64,000 nucleotides of DNA from an uncultured Campylobacter sp. (GTDB lineage: Bacteria; Campylobacterota; Campylobacteria; Campylobacterales; Campylobacteraceae), in assembly GCF_937959485.1 (NCBI RefSeq), contig NZ_CALGPY010000012.1:124001-188000 (forward strand), read 5' to 3'. Both the position numbers and the translations under genes were made by a program. Positions 25,973 through 34,165 of the stretch are shown here, piece after piece. How positions within the stretch are numbered: the first letter of the stretch is position 1; every line of letters starts with the position of its first letter. The notes beneath the pieces were generated by a model. That model saw nothing but the letters and a program-made list of their open reading frames with translations, had not been told where the DNA came from and did no database searches.

Positions 25973-26992
25973 ATGGCGGATCTAAATTTAGTCGGTAGCT
26001 ACGATTACGAGCTTCCTAGCGAGCTCATCGCAAGCGCTCCCGTGATGCCCAAACAAAGCGCGCGCCTGCTGATCTATGACCGCGCCAAGCAGCAGATCAC
26101 TCACGCGCACTTCGGCGATCTAGCGGACGTCCTACCGCCCTGCGATATTATTTTTAACGACACGCGAGTGATTAAGGCGCGCCTTTTCGGTCATAAAAAC
26201 AGCGGCGGCAAGATCGAGCTTCTGCTAAACTCGCCACTTGAGGGCAATAAATTTAGCGCCTATATTCGCGGCAGCGTCAAAGTAGGCAGCGAGCTTAGCT
26301 TTGAGGCGGGTCTTGAAGCGCGCGTTTGCGAGCTGATGGAAGGTGGGCTTCGCATCGTGCAGTTTGAGCGCGGCGGTAAGGCTTTAAACACCCACGATGT
26401 TTTTGAAATTTGCGAACGTATCGGCCATGTGCCGCTGCCGCCGTATATCAAGCGCGCCGATACCAAGCAGGACGAGAGCTGGTATCAAAGCATCTTCGCG
26501 CGCGAGCAAGGCGCCGTCGCCGCACCCACCGCGAGCCTTCATTTTAACGATGCGATGCTAAACGATCTGCGCAAAAACCACGAAATTTATTTTATCACGC
26601 TACACGTAGGCGCGGGCACCTTTAAGCCCGTGGAAGTAGCGGATCTGCGCGATCACAAGATGCACGGCGAGCTCTACTCTATCCCGCCGCAGACCGCGCA
26701 AATTCTAAAAAGCGAGCGAAAAATTTTAGGCGTGGGTACGACGGTGACGAGAACGATCGAAAATTTTGCACGTAACGGGCAAAGCAGCGGGATCTGCGAG
26801 CTGTTTTTGCACCCGGGCAATCCGCCGATAAGACAGAATTTTCTGCTTACGAACTTTCACCTGCCCAAATCCACGCTGATAATGCTCGTGGCGAGCTTCA
26901 TCGGCCTTGAGCGCACGCTTGAGCTCTACCGCATCGCAGTGGAGCAAAGATACCGCTTCTACTCCTATGGCGATGGGATGCTTGTGCTATGA
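25973..26992 (+). CDS. queA: S-adenosylmethionine:tRNA ribosyltransferase-isomerase
   Basis: Builds epoxyqueuosine on preQ1-modified tRNA, using the ribosyl part of SAM. Recognisable segments are YDYELPSELIASAPV, FNDTRVIKARLFG, TASLHFNDAML, ITLHVGAGTFKPVE and NFHLPKSTLIMLVASF. The length of 339 residues is normal. The stop overlaps the next ATG by 4 bases, so the downstream unknown gene is translationally coupled. The tatC-queA neighbourhood follows the C. jejuni order as I recall it. Confidence 0.96.
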   Translation: MADLNLVGSYDYELPSELIASAPVMPKQSARLLIYDRAKQQITHAHFGDLADVLPPCDIIFNDTRVIKARLFGHKNSGGKIELLLNSPLEGNKFSAYIRGSVKVGSELSFEAGLEARVCELMEGGLRIVQFERGGKALNTHDVFEICERIGHVPLPPYIKRADTKQDESWYQSIFAREQGAVAAPTASLHFNDAMLNDLRKNHEIYFITLHVGAGTFKPVEVADLRDHKMHGELYSIPPQTAQILKSERKILGVGTTVTRTIENFARNGQSSGICELFLHPGNPPIRQNFLLTNFHLPKSTLIMLVASFIGLERTLELYRIAVEQRYRFYSYGDGMLVL

Positions 26993-28026
26993 AAGCCGTG
27001 GTTTTAGGCGCGCTAGCAATATTGGCTGCGATTGCAGGCTTTGCAGCAAGAAAGCTCTTTTCTAAAAAGCCCGCCGTAAGCGGCAAAATTTTCTCCGCTG
27101 CGCCTAAAGCCAAAGAAAGCGATTCCGTCGTGCCTAGACGCGAGGATATCGCGCAGATCGATATTTTAAAAATTTTAAAATTTCAAAGCGAAATTTTATT
27201 TGAGGAGTGCACGAAATACGATAGCACGCTCTATCTTAGTTTCCCACCGCAGCTGCCGCGTATCTACGGCGGCGAGGTGCTAAATCTCACTAGCGCGGTT
27301 TTTGACGCGTGCGAGTTTTTCCTGCAAAATATCGCTGAACCAATCCGCGTAAGCGTGGAATTTAGCAGTAAGGAACTTAGAGCGAATATGAGCTCTATCA
27401 AGCTCGATGTTCGCGTAGGCATCGATCGTGAGCTAAAGGATCCGCGCACCTATGCGCTTAAAAGTGCGCTAGAAAGCGCTGCTAGCACGGATGATGAGTA
27501 TCTTACTTCGGCGCAGACCCATTTGCGTGCACTCGGTTCGCATCCGAGTATTGGAGCCGACGGGCGCGGAACCTTTATCAAAATGGATGCGGTACTTAGC
27601 TGCTTCGCGCAGCAAAGTTTTAGCGCCAAAAAATACGACTACAATGTCATAATCACGCATAAAAACCGCGCGATCTTCGAAGAGCTGCGAGATTTTTTGA
27701 GCGGGCTTGGCTGCGACGTGATGCCAAACTCTAACTGGGAGAGCGCGAAGAGACATCTAAACGACTTCATCTACGTAGCCGACGTCGTCATCCTTGACGC
27801 CGAGATCCTACGCGCCAATATAAGCGAAATAAACTACCTCAACGCGCTGGAAAAAGACGGGGTATTTTTTATATTTTTGCTCAAAAACAAACACTCGCTC
27901 AAGGTGCTAGAGGGGCTGAATTTTAAATTTTTCAAGCTCGAGATGCCATATTTCTACGACGAGTTTTACGCCACGCTTGATCTCATCGAAAAGATCAAAA
28001 ACGATGAGAATTTCTTGGGGCTGTAG
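26989..28026 (+). CDS. Membrane-anchored protein with possible degenerate kinase/receiver domains
   Basis: I do not recognise a named family. The 345-residue protein has an N-terminal membrane anchor (residues 1-22). A basic/disordered linker follows. About residues 75-200 contain LNLTSAVFDACEFFLQNIAE and VEFSSKELRANMSSIKLDV, which resemble the helix-strand start of a GHKL ATPase fold, but glycine-rich ATP lid motifs are absent. From about residue 218, YNVIITHKNRAIFEELRDFL and ADVVILDAEIL resemble a response-regulator receiver with Asp near residue 267. This reading is tentative. Overlap with queA places it in the tat-queA operon. Confidence 0.55.
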   Translation: MKAVVLGALAILAAIAGFAARKLFSKKPAVSGKIFSAAPKAKESDSVVPRREDIAQIDILKILKFQSEILFEECTKYDSTLYLSFPPQLPRIYGGEVLNLTSAVFDACEFFLQNIAEPIRVSVEFSSKELRANMSSIKLDVRVGIDRELKDPRTYALKSALESAASTDDEYLTSAQTHLRALGSHPSIGADGRGTFIKMDAVLSCFAQQSFSAKKYDYNVIITHKNRAIFEELRDFLSGLGCDVMPNSNWESAKRHLNDFIYVADVVILDAEILRANISEINYLNALEKDGVFFIFLLKNKHSLKVLEGLNFKFFKLEMPYFYDEFYATLDLIEKIKNDENFLGL

Positions 28027-28065
28027 CGAACAGGCAGCGATAAATTTAAAACCTAAGAGATTGAA

Positions 28066-28518
28066 GTGCTATATTTCGACCTAGATTGGATCAAGGGCAA
28101 TATAAACGACAGCGAATATGCCTTAAGGCAGCGGCGGTACGAGGCGTATTTGGCAGGGCTGCATAAAAATATGCATACGCTAGAAAGAATTTTTGCGGGC
28201 ATAAGCTTCAACGATGCGCTATTGCTACCCAAAAAGCAAATTAATGAAAAGTTGCATTTGAAATTTTACATCGGAGATTTGCAAAATGGATATTATGAAC
28301 TAAAATGCGTTATGAGCTCGGATCAAAGATGCGACGCGGCGCCCGGCGAAATAATAACGAGCGAGATATTTTACGAAAATGGCAATTACCGCTTCTCTTT
28401 CATCCTTACCTGCCTGAAGGAATACGCCGTTAATTTTTCCAGGATAGATAGCCTTAAATTTAACGCGATTTCGCAGAAAAAATACCACTTTGAGCATAAG
28501 AAATTTAAACTTTCATAG
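28066..28518 (+). CDS. Small hypothetical protein
   Basis: A 150-residue protein of unknown function, starting at GTG 28066 after an AAGAGA-like ribosome site. It is rich in aromatic residues and beta-prone segments (LHLKFYIGDLQNGYYELKC), with no signal peptide or membrane segment, and a basic C-terminus. It lies 39 bases after the membrane-anchored protein gene and may belong to the same transcript. Nothing links it to a known pathway. Confidence 0.5.
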   Translation: MLYFDLDWIKGNINDSEYALRQRRYEAYLAGLHKNMHTLERIFAGISFNDALLLPKKQINEKLHLKFYIGDLQNGYYELKCVMSSDQRCDAAPGEIITSEIFYENGNYRFSFILTCLKEYAVNFSRIDSLKFNAISQKKYHFEHKKFKLS

Positions 28519-28847
28519 AAAACCGCGCGCCTCAGTCGTCGCGCATAAAATTTTGCCCGTAAAGATCGCGCCCTTAAATTTATCCCGCTTGCAAGCCGCA
28601 AACAGCGTAAATTCCGTCGCGCCTTGCAGCTAATTTATTAAATTTAACATAATCCGCGCACAAGTAAGTTTATTTCGTCCGCTTACCTCAAAAACGCTCA
28701 AGCTCCATTTTTAAAATTTACGCCTCAAGCGGACTTAAGAAATTTCAGAAAGCGGCGCAATATGTTTTGAAGCACGCCCGATAAGACGTATATAAAGCGA
28801 GTAAATTTAAGAATTTAGTGCGGATGGCTTGGCTTGCGATTTAAATT
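28519..28847. other. Intergenic spacer between convergent genes
   Basis: These 329 bases lie between convergent genes and contain no supported gene. They consist of AAATTT words alternating with GC-rich fragments. No convincing hairpin with a T-tract was seen. Confidence 0.5.
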
Positions 28848-29342
28848 TTATCTTTCGCTCTCTTTTTTAGCCCTGACCGCTTCATAAAGCTCATCGATCG
28901 AGGTTACGGACGAGCCCGAATATTTCTGCGCCGCTTGCATAGTCTTTTTGCCCCACTTGCCGTCGATTGCCACACCGTAGCTACCGAACATCAGACTTCG
29001 CTGGATATAATAGACTTTATCTTGCTGCGTCATATTTTGTTGCTTCTGCACTTCGCGCTCGGCGTCTTTTGCCTGCTCACTTTCATATACGGAAGCACCC
29101 GCTAAATACCCTAGAACTAAAGCTCCAGCGATCGGAACGACAAGGGTAACAAATCTATTATTTACGTTAGAAGTCAAGCCTTCCAAAAATGCCTTTGCAA
29201 CGCAAAACACTATAAAAGCAGGAATGGAAGCTATAACGGCATTAAAACCACCCAAAATGGCTATGACGCCAAAAACGATAACTGCAGCTGCAAGTCCATC
29301 AAAAGCACCACTACCAGCAAGGAAGCCCAGGAAAAAATTCAT
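28848..29342 (-). CDS. Membrane protein with C-terminal peptidoglycan-binding-like domain
   Basis: The first ~90 of 164 residues hold about three hydrophobic segments (for example FDGLAAAVIVFGVIAILGGF and LVVPIAGALVLGYLAGASVY). A charged linker follows. Residues about 108-145, VYYIQRSLMFGSYGVAIDGK then WGKKTMQAAQKYSG, fit the PG_binding_1 pattern (Q..L...G...DG.WG.kT..A...y). I infer an inner-membrane protein that touches or senses the cell wall. No partner gene is obvious; the next gene upstream encodes a small zinc-ribbon membrane protein. Confidence 0.6.
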   Translation of the reverse strand: MNFFLGFLAGSGAFDGLAAAVIVFGVIAILGGFNAVIASIPAFIVFCVAKAFLEGLTSNVNNRFVTLVVPIAGALVLGYLAGASVYESEQAKDAEREVQKQQNMTQQDKVYYIQRSLMFGSYGVAIDGKWGKKTMQAAQKYSGSSVTSIDELYEAVRAKKESER

Positions 29343-29441
29343 AATTTATCTTTTAAAATTTAAGTAATGTAATTCTTCAAAATTTAAATTTAATCGGAGA
29401 ATTACAAAATTTATCCCCGCCAATAGACGGCGGAACATAGG

Positions 29442-29738
29442 CTACTTAACGTGCTTCATGATCCTATGAAATTGCGGACTATGATCTCGCGCCATAAAAA
29501 TAGACCCAATGATACCTAACACGCCGATACCCAAGACGATATAAAATAAAGTACCGCTATCCTTGGTAAAAGCCCCTCCAAAGAACAGCCAAAGTATAGA
29601 AATAAGAAGCGTCTTTAACCAGAGTCTACTATAAGAGATCTCCGCCTGGCACCCACCGCATACGACCGCACCGTATTTGATGTCGTCTTTGCCGCAAAAA
29701 GGACATTCCAAATATTCCGCTTGTTCATTCTCTGCCAT
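29442..29738 (-). CDS. Small zinc-ribbon membrane protein
   Basis: A 98-residue protein with two CxxC pairs (CPFC and CGGC, residues ~12-31) forming a zinc ribbon, then two hydrophobic segments and a basic C-terminus. It resembles in plan the 134-residue protein at the left end of the window, though sequence similarity is limited to the ribbon. The start follows AAAGGAGAAATT read on the minus strand. Function unknown; it could pair with the peptidoglycan-binding-like membrane protein downstream. Confidence 0.6.
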   Translation of the reverse strand: MAENEQAEYLECPFCGKDDIKYGAVVCGGCQAEISYSRLWLKTLLISILWLFFGGAFTKDSGTLFYIVLGIGVLGIIGSIFMARDHSPQFHRIMKHVK

Positions 29739-29850
29739 AATTTCTCCTTTGAAAAAATATGGGTGAAATTATATATATAAGAGTGAGCTTAAATTTTAAA
29801 ATTTAGAGTTTAAAATAGGGGGAATTTTAGCGGCTCTACGCCGCTAAATT

Positions 29851-30111
29851 TTAAAGATTTTCGAATGGATTTACGACCACGTCTTTGCGATCGACAATGT
29901 AAGGTATAAGGGCTGCCTGGCGCGCGCGTTTGATAGCCTTTTCTACCATCTCTTGGTATTTTTTGCTAGTGCCGGTTAAGCGACGCGGCATAATCTTAAA
30001 GCGCTCGCTTAGGCAGTGCTTTAGCAGCGCCGTGTCCTTATAATCGATAAATTCGATCTTTGCCTCTGTAAATTTGCAATACTTCCTAGTATATTTTCTC
30101 TTATCTGCCAT
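29851..30111 (-). CDS. rpsR: 30S ribosomal protein S18
   Basis: S18 binds S6 on the platform of the small subunit. The 86-residue sequence has the typical KRKYTRKYCKF start, FIDYKDTALLKHCLSERFKI, and PRRLTGTSKKYQEMVEKAIK followed by RARQAALIPY. It is the last gene of the rpsF-ssb-rpsR operon, which is widely conserved in bacteria. A good AAGGAAAA ribosome site precedes it. Confidence 0.97.
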   Translation of the reverse strand: MADKRKYTRKYCKFTEAKIEFIDYKDTALLKHCLSERFKIMPRRLTGTSKKYQEMVEKAIKRARQAALIPYIVDRKDVVVNPFENL

Positions 30112-30124
30112 GATTTTTCCTTAA

Positions 30125-30730
30125 TTAAAATGGGATCGTGTCATTGCCGTCATCGTATTTATCGGCATCGACGTCGACTTCCGGAATCGTGCTTTCGTAA
30201 CTCTGCTCTTTTTGTTTAGATGCGTTGTAATCGTTTTTTGCGCCTCTAGAATTTGAGTTTTGTCTATTAGCATAGCTATTTCCGCCGCCATAATTACCGC
30301 CGCCGCCGCCATAGCTAGAATTTCCTCCGCCGTAGCCGCCGGAGCTTCCACCATAATTGCCGCCCTCGTAATTACCGCCTTGATTATAGCCGCCGCTTCC
30401 ACCTTGATTGCTTCCTAGCATCTCCATCGTATCTACGCTGATAGAGTGTTTGCTTCGGTTCTGTCCGTTTTGATCCTGCCACTGATCTAGCTTTAAGCGA
30501 CCCTCGATCAAAATTTTACTGCCTTTTCGCAAGTATTGGTTTGCGATCTCGGCCGTGCGACCGAAAAAATCTATGTCTATAAAGCACGTTTCTTCGCGTT
30601 TCTCGCCGTTTGAGCTATTATATCTGCGTGTGACGGCGATGCCGGTTTTGCCTACGGCGGTGCCCGTTTGCAGATATCTAAGCTCGATATCTCGGGTCAA
30701 ATTACCTACCAAAACTACTTTATTGAACAT
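30125..30730 (-). CDS. ssb: Single-stranded DNA-binding protein
   Basis: The N-terminal OB fold (residues 1-110) starts MFNKVVLVGNLTRDIELRYL and includes FIDIDFFGRTAEIANQYLRK and LIEGRLKLDQWQDQNGQNRS. The middle is a Gly/Asn/Tyr-rich linker (about residues 115-165). The C-terminus ends DDGNDTIPF, the acidic tip that recruits replication and repair partners. Length 201. It sits between rpsF and rpsR in their usual operon. Confidence 0.97.
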   Translation of the reverse strand: MFNKVVLVGNLTRDIELRYLQTGTAVGKTGIAVTRRYNSSNGEKREETCFIDIDFFGRTAEIANQYLRKGSKILIEGRLKLDQWQDQNGQNRSKHSISVDTMEMLGSNQGGSGGYNQGGNYEGGNYGGSSGGYGGGNSSYGGGGGNYGGGNSYANRQNSNSRGAKNDYNASKQKEQSYESTIPEVDVDADKYDDGNDTIPF

Positions 30731-30740
30731 ATTTTATCCT

Positions 30741-31154
30741 TTATTCGCCCTCTTTGGCTGCTTCTTCAGGCTCTTTTGGCTCTACCGGCGCTTTTGGCTC
30801 GCGCTCTTTTTTCGCAGGGCTTAGTTTGATGCCTTTGCTTAGCTTGTCCCAAGCCGAAATTTCACGCTTAGTCTCATATTTGACGGTCAAAAATCTAATG
30901 ATATCTTCGGTGATGCGCAGATTTCTAACAAGTTCGGAGATCAAGCTCGGCTCGGCCTTAAAATAGATTACGAAATAAATTCCGCGCTCATATTTGTCGA
31001 TCTTATAGGCTAGCTTTCTAGTGCCCATTTCGATCACGGAAGCGATCTCTCCGCCGTTTTTGGTTATGATTTCTTTGACGAAATCGACTTTTGTTTTAAC
31101 TTCATCGTCGGTAAGCGTGGGCTTAACGATGAATAAAACCTCATAGTTTCTCAT
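30741..31154 (-). CDS. rpsF: 30S ribosomal protein S6
   Basis: S6 is recognised from MRNYEVLFIVKPTLTDDEVK and RKLAYKIDKYERGIYFVIYF. The 137-residue protein has a basic, Glu/Pro/Lys-rich C-terminal extension of about 25 residues, common in this phylum. It heads the rpsF-ssb-rpsR operon; the 84-base gap to holA should contain the promoter. I looked for an S6:S18 autoregulatory leader and could not identify one. Confidence 0.96.
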   Translation of the reverse strand: MRNYEVLFIVKPTLTDDEVKTKVDFVKEIITKNGGEIASVIEMGTRKLAYKIDKYERGIYFVIYFKAEPSLISELVRNLRITEDIIRFLTVKYETKREISAWDKLSKGIKLSPAKKEREPKAPVEPKEPEEAAKEGE

Positions 31155-31238
31155 AAATTCTCCTTATGGATTTTAGCTCGCAAACAGCGTCTGCGGGCAA
31201 GGATTTTGCAAAAAATGCGAAGGGATATTACTAAAATT

Positions 31239-32243
31239 TCACTTAATATTTGCTTTTTGTCCTAGCGAACTTAGCAGCATGCGCTGCAACCTCAAAAACG
31301 ACGCAAGCAAAAGCTCGTCCTTCGCCGCGTTTTTTTCGCTTTTTAGTTCAAATTCCAAATCGTTTAAGTGGGCAAAAATTTTATAAAACGTCCGCGTTGA
31401 AAAACCGGTGGCATAGCGCTGCATCTGTGCGGCCACGGAAGGTGGCGGTTGATAGCCTAAAACCGCCTTAAAATCAAATCTACCGTTTATTTTCACGTAA
31501 GCGTGCAGCCGAAAAATTCTATAAATCAACCGGTAGAAATAATTTATCAGCTCCATCTCGTTGTATCCGCCGCCCAGAGCCATTTTGTAAAAATCTATGC
31601 GAAAATCGCTTAGTCCAAAAATTTTATCAAAAAGCTCGTCGTAGCTCACCTCGCTAAGACCATAAACCATTAAATTTACGTTTTGCAGGCTAAGCTCAAG
31701 CCCTAAACTTGCGAATTTCTCTATCTCGCTCGCGCTTAGGCTCAGGCTTTCGTTGTGGATGGCGTAGATCCTGCTAAGCGCGGCGGTGTTTGCAAAAAGC
31801 CCGCACATCTCGCATTTTTGCGCAAGCAGCGCTATGGCTTCGTTTACGCCCGATGGTTTGAAAAATCTAACCTCGTTTCGTTCAAATTCTTTGATAAAAT
31901 CCGCACTCACCGAAATTTCGCTATCGTTTAACTCGTAGATCAGATGGTTATTCGCGTCCGACTTACACAGCGCGATGAGCCTTCGCAGCTCCTCTTTTTT
32001 GATGAGAGAGGCGGTTTTGATGTGAAGCGTGTTGCTGCCGCCGAAAAGCGAGGGCTCCAAGAAGCTTCGCGCCTGCTCAAAATCATACTCCAAAAAATAC
32101 AAACTCAAAAAATTTTCCGAGGCGTAAATTTGCTTCAATCGCTGCGCGTAAAGCTCGTTTGAAAAATCGTCTCCGCCGCGCAAAAGCACGAAATTCGGCA
32201 CCCTGCCACTTGCGATAAGCCCGTCAAATTCTTTCCTATACAT
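31239..32243 (-). CDS. holA: DNA polymerase III delta subunit
   Basis: The clamp-loader subunit that opens the beta ring. The sequence starts MYRKEFDGLIASGRVPNFVL with LLRGGDDFSNELYAQRLKQI, the degenerate AAA+ start of HolA. ARSFLEPSLFGGSNTLHIKT corresponds to the beta-binding region. The C-terminal helical collar domain covers about residues 210-334. At 334 residues it is normal. Its ATG overlaps the rnr stop by one base, so it is translated with rnr. Confidence 0.88.
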   Translation of the reverse strand: MYRKEFDGLIASGRVPNFVLLRGGDDFSNELYAQRLKQIYASENFLSLYFLEYDFEQARSFLEPSLFGGSNTLHIKTASLIKKEELRRLIALCKSDANNHLIYELNDSEISVSADFIKEFERNEVRFFKPSGVNEAIALLAQKCEMCGLFANTAALSRIYAIHNESLSLSASEIEKFASLGLELSLQNVNLMVYGLSEVSYDELFDKIFGLSDFRIDFYKMALGGGYNEMELINYFYRLIYRIFRLHAYVKINGRFDFKAVLGYQPPPSVAAQMQRYATGFSTRTFYKIFAHLNDLEFELKSEKNAAKDELLLASFLRLQRMLLSSLGQKANIK

Positions 32244-34165
32244 CAGATTTTCTTTACCACCCTGCCTAAAATCACTCCGCTAGCGATGTTTGCGTCCGTA
32301 AGCTCCACCAGCACGGGAGTTAAAATGTCGCCGGCGAAATTTGAAACTAAAATTTTAGCCCCCTTTAGCTTGTCGTCTAGCTTTGCGGTGACGGAATTTC
32401 CGTTTTCGTCGATGTAGCAGCGAAATTTTTTGCCCAAATTTTCCGCGGCCCAGCGCGCAAATTTTCGGTCCATAAAATCAAACGCGACCTTATCCGCCTC
32501 GCGCTCGAGCTCGTTTAACCGCGCGCACGTCGCGTCGATGTTTAAAAGCAGGTAATTATAAAATTTTTCATCTCCCCTCATCTGCGCCTTTAGCAGGCGG
32601 TGCAAAATGAGATCGGAATAGCGCCTGATCGGGCTTGTGAAGTGCGTGTAGTTATCAAATCCGAGCCCGAAATGCCCGCGCGATTCGGACGCATACTCGG
32701 CGCGCTTTTGAGCCTTGATGATGAGCTTATCGACCTCCTCGCGGATCCCCATGGTATCGGCTTGCGCTTGGATTTCACCGATCATTTTAGCAAGGTTGCT
32801 CTGATACGGCGCGTCGATGCCGAACAGCGCCAGATCGTCAAGCAGAGCGTAAATTTTTTTAAGCTCCGCCGAGCCGTGATTTCTAAAAACGCCCCGCTCG
32901 ATGCGCGCCGCAGCGGCTTTGTTGGCTAGCAGCATACAATCCTCGATGAGTTTGTGCGACGGAGTGTCGGTCTCAAAGCGGGTGGAGCTTATTAGTCCGT
33001 GCTCATCAAGCGTGATGCGAAGTTCCTTGGTGCGAAAATCAAATCCGCGCTTCAGCCTCGCGCGGCGCAGGCGCTCGCAAATTTCATTAAGCGGCAAGAG
33101 CCAGCTTAAAATTTCAGGCTCGCACGCCTTGCGAGTGCGTAAAATTTCATCGACCTCGTCGTAATCGTAGCGGCGTTTTGATCTTATAATTGCTTCGAAA
33201 AGCTCCTGCTTTTGCGGGTTTAAATTTTCATCCAAAGAGATTTTAAAAACAAAGGCCAGCCTCGGAAGATCTGGCATCAGCGAGCAGATGTTTTCGCTAA
33301 GCTCGCGCGGTAGCATCGGCACGGATCTGTGCGGGAAATAGATCGAAAAGCCGCGAAATTTCGCCTCCTTATCGATAGGCGAGTATTCGCTTACGTATTC
33401 GCTCACGTCGGCGATCGCGACGTAAAGCGTGCGCTCTTTTACGTCAAAATAGATCGCGTCGTCGAAGTCTTTGGCGTCGATAGGATCGATAGTGCAAAAT
33501 GCAAGATGCTGCAAATCTACGCGCTGCGGATACAGCGCCTCGTCCACTTCGCTGCCGAAGCTCGCGGCTTGCTGCTTGCACGCTTCGTTAAATTCGTCGT
33601 TTTTATCGTAGATCGCTAAAGAAATTTTCTCATCGACGAAGGGATCGGATAAGCTTCCAATCACCTCGGTGATCTCGTTCGTTAGATTATCGATCTTTAA
33701 AAGGGTGTCTGACGGCAGCTGCTTGAGCGATTTTTGCGTGGCTTTGAGCGGATTTGCGAGACCGGTTTTGACGTTTACGCCTAAAATTTCGCGCCCGAAG
33801 CTTTTGGTATAAACCACGCTCGTTAAAAACGCAGGCTTAACGCACATCAGCACTTTTGCGTGCAGGCGGGACTTTCTTGAGCTTAAAATTTTTGCTAGGA
33901 TCAGATCGCCCAGGTGTACGCCGCTTAAATATCTGTTTTCGATGATGAGATCTGCCTTGAAGCGATCGTCGAAGCTTTGCAGATAGCCCGTGCCGTCGCG
34001 CGCGATGTCGAGCCTGCCGAAAACATAGCCGTCGTTTAGATAGAGCTTGCCTTTGTGCGCGCTGATGGCGCCGATATTTAGGAGATTGCGCGCGAGCTCC
34101 TTTTGCTCGCCGCTAAGATCCTTTTCAAATACGCCCGAGTTAAAGGCGCGCAGGAACTCTTTCAT
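32243..34165 (-). CDS. rnr: Ribonuclease R family 3'-5' exoribonuclease
   Basis: An RNB-family enzyme for decay of structured RNA. The RNB catalytic block is seen as FCTIDPIDAKDFDDAIYF near residue 225, providing the metal-binding aspartates, and the signature FTSPIRRYSDLILHRLL near residue 513. Cold-shock-like segments precede it. The C-terminal S1 part is short. The 640-residue length matches Campylobacter RNase R rather than the longer E. coli form. The ATG overlaps the upstream HDOD-like gene stop by 4 bases. Confidence 0.93.
   Translation of the reverse strand: MKEFLRAFNSGVFEKDLSGEQKELARNLLNIGAISAHKGKLYLNDGYVFGRLDIARDGTGYLQSFDDRFKADLIIENRYLSGVHLGDLILAKILSSRKSRLHAKVLMCVKPAFLTSVVYTKSFGREILGVNVKTGLANPLKATQKSLKQLPSDTLLKIDNLTNEITEVIGSLSDPFVDEKISLAIYDKNDEFNEACKQQAASFGSEVDEALYPQRVDLQHLAFCTIDPIDAKDFDDAIYFDVKERTLYVAIADVSEYVSEYSPIDKEAKFRGFSIYFPHRSVPMLPRELSENICSLMPDLPRLAFVFKISLDENLNPQKQELFEAIIRSKRRYDYDEVDEILRTRKACEPEILSWLLPLNEICERLRRARLKRGFDFRTKELRITLDEHGLISSTRFETDTPSHKLIEDCMLLANKAAAARIERGVFRNHGSAELKKIYALLDDLALFGIDAPYQSNLAKMIGEIQAQADTMGIREEVDKLIIKAQKRAEYASESRGHFGLGFDNYTHFTSPIRRYSDLILHRLLKAQMRGDEKFYNYLLLNIDATCARLNELEREADKVAFDFMDRKFARWAAENLGKKFRCYIDENGNSVTAKLDDKLKGAKILVSNFAGDILTPVLVELTDANIASGVILGRVVKKI

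Noticed and set aside
30741..31238. S6:S18 autoregulatory RNA leader before rpsF
   Set aside because: The upstream bases showed no convincing match to the known structured motif.
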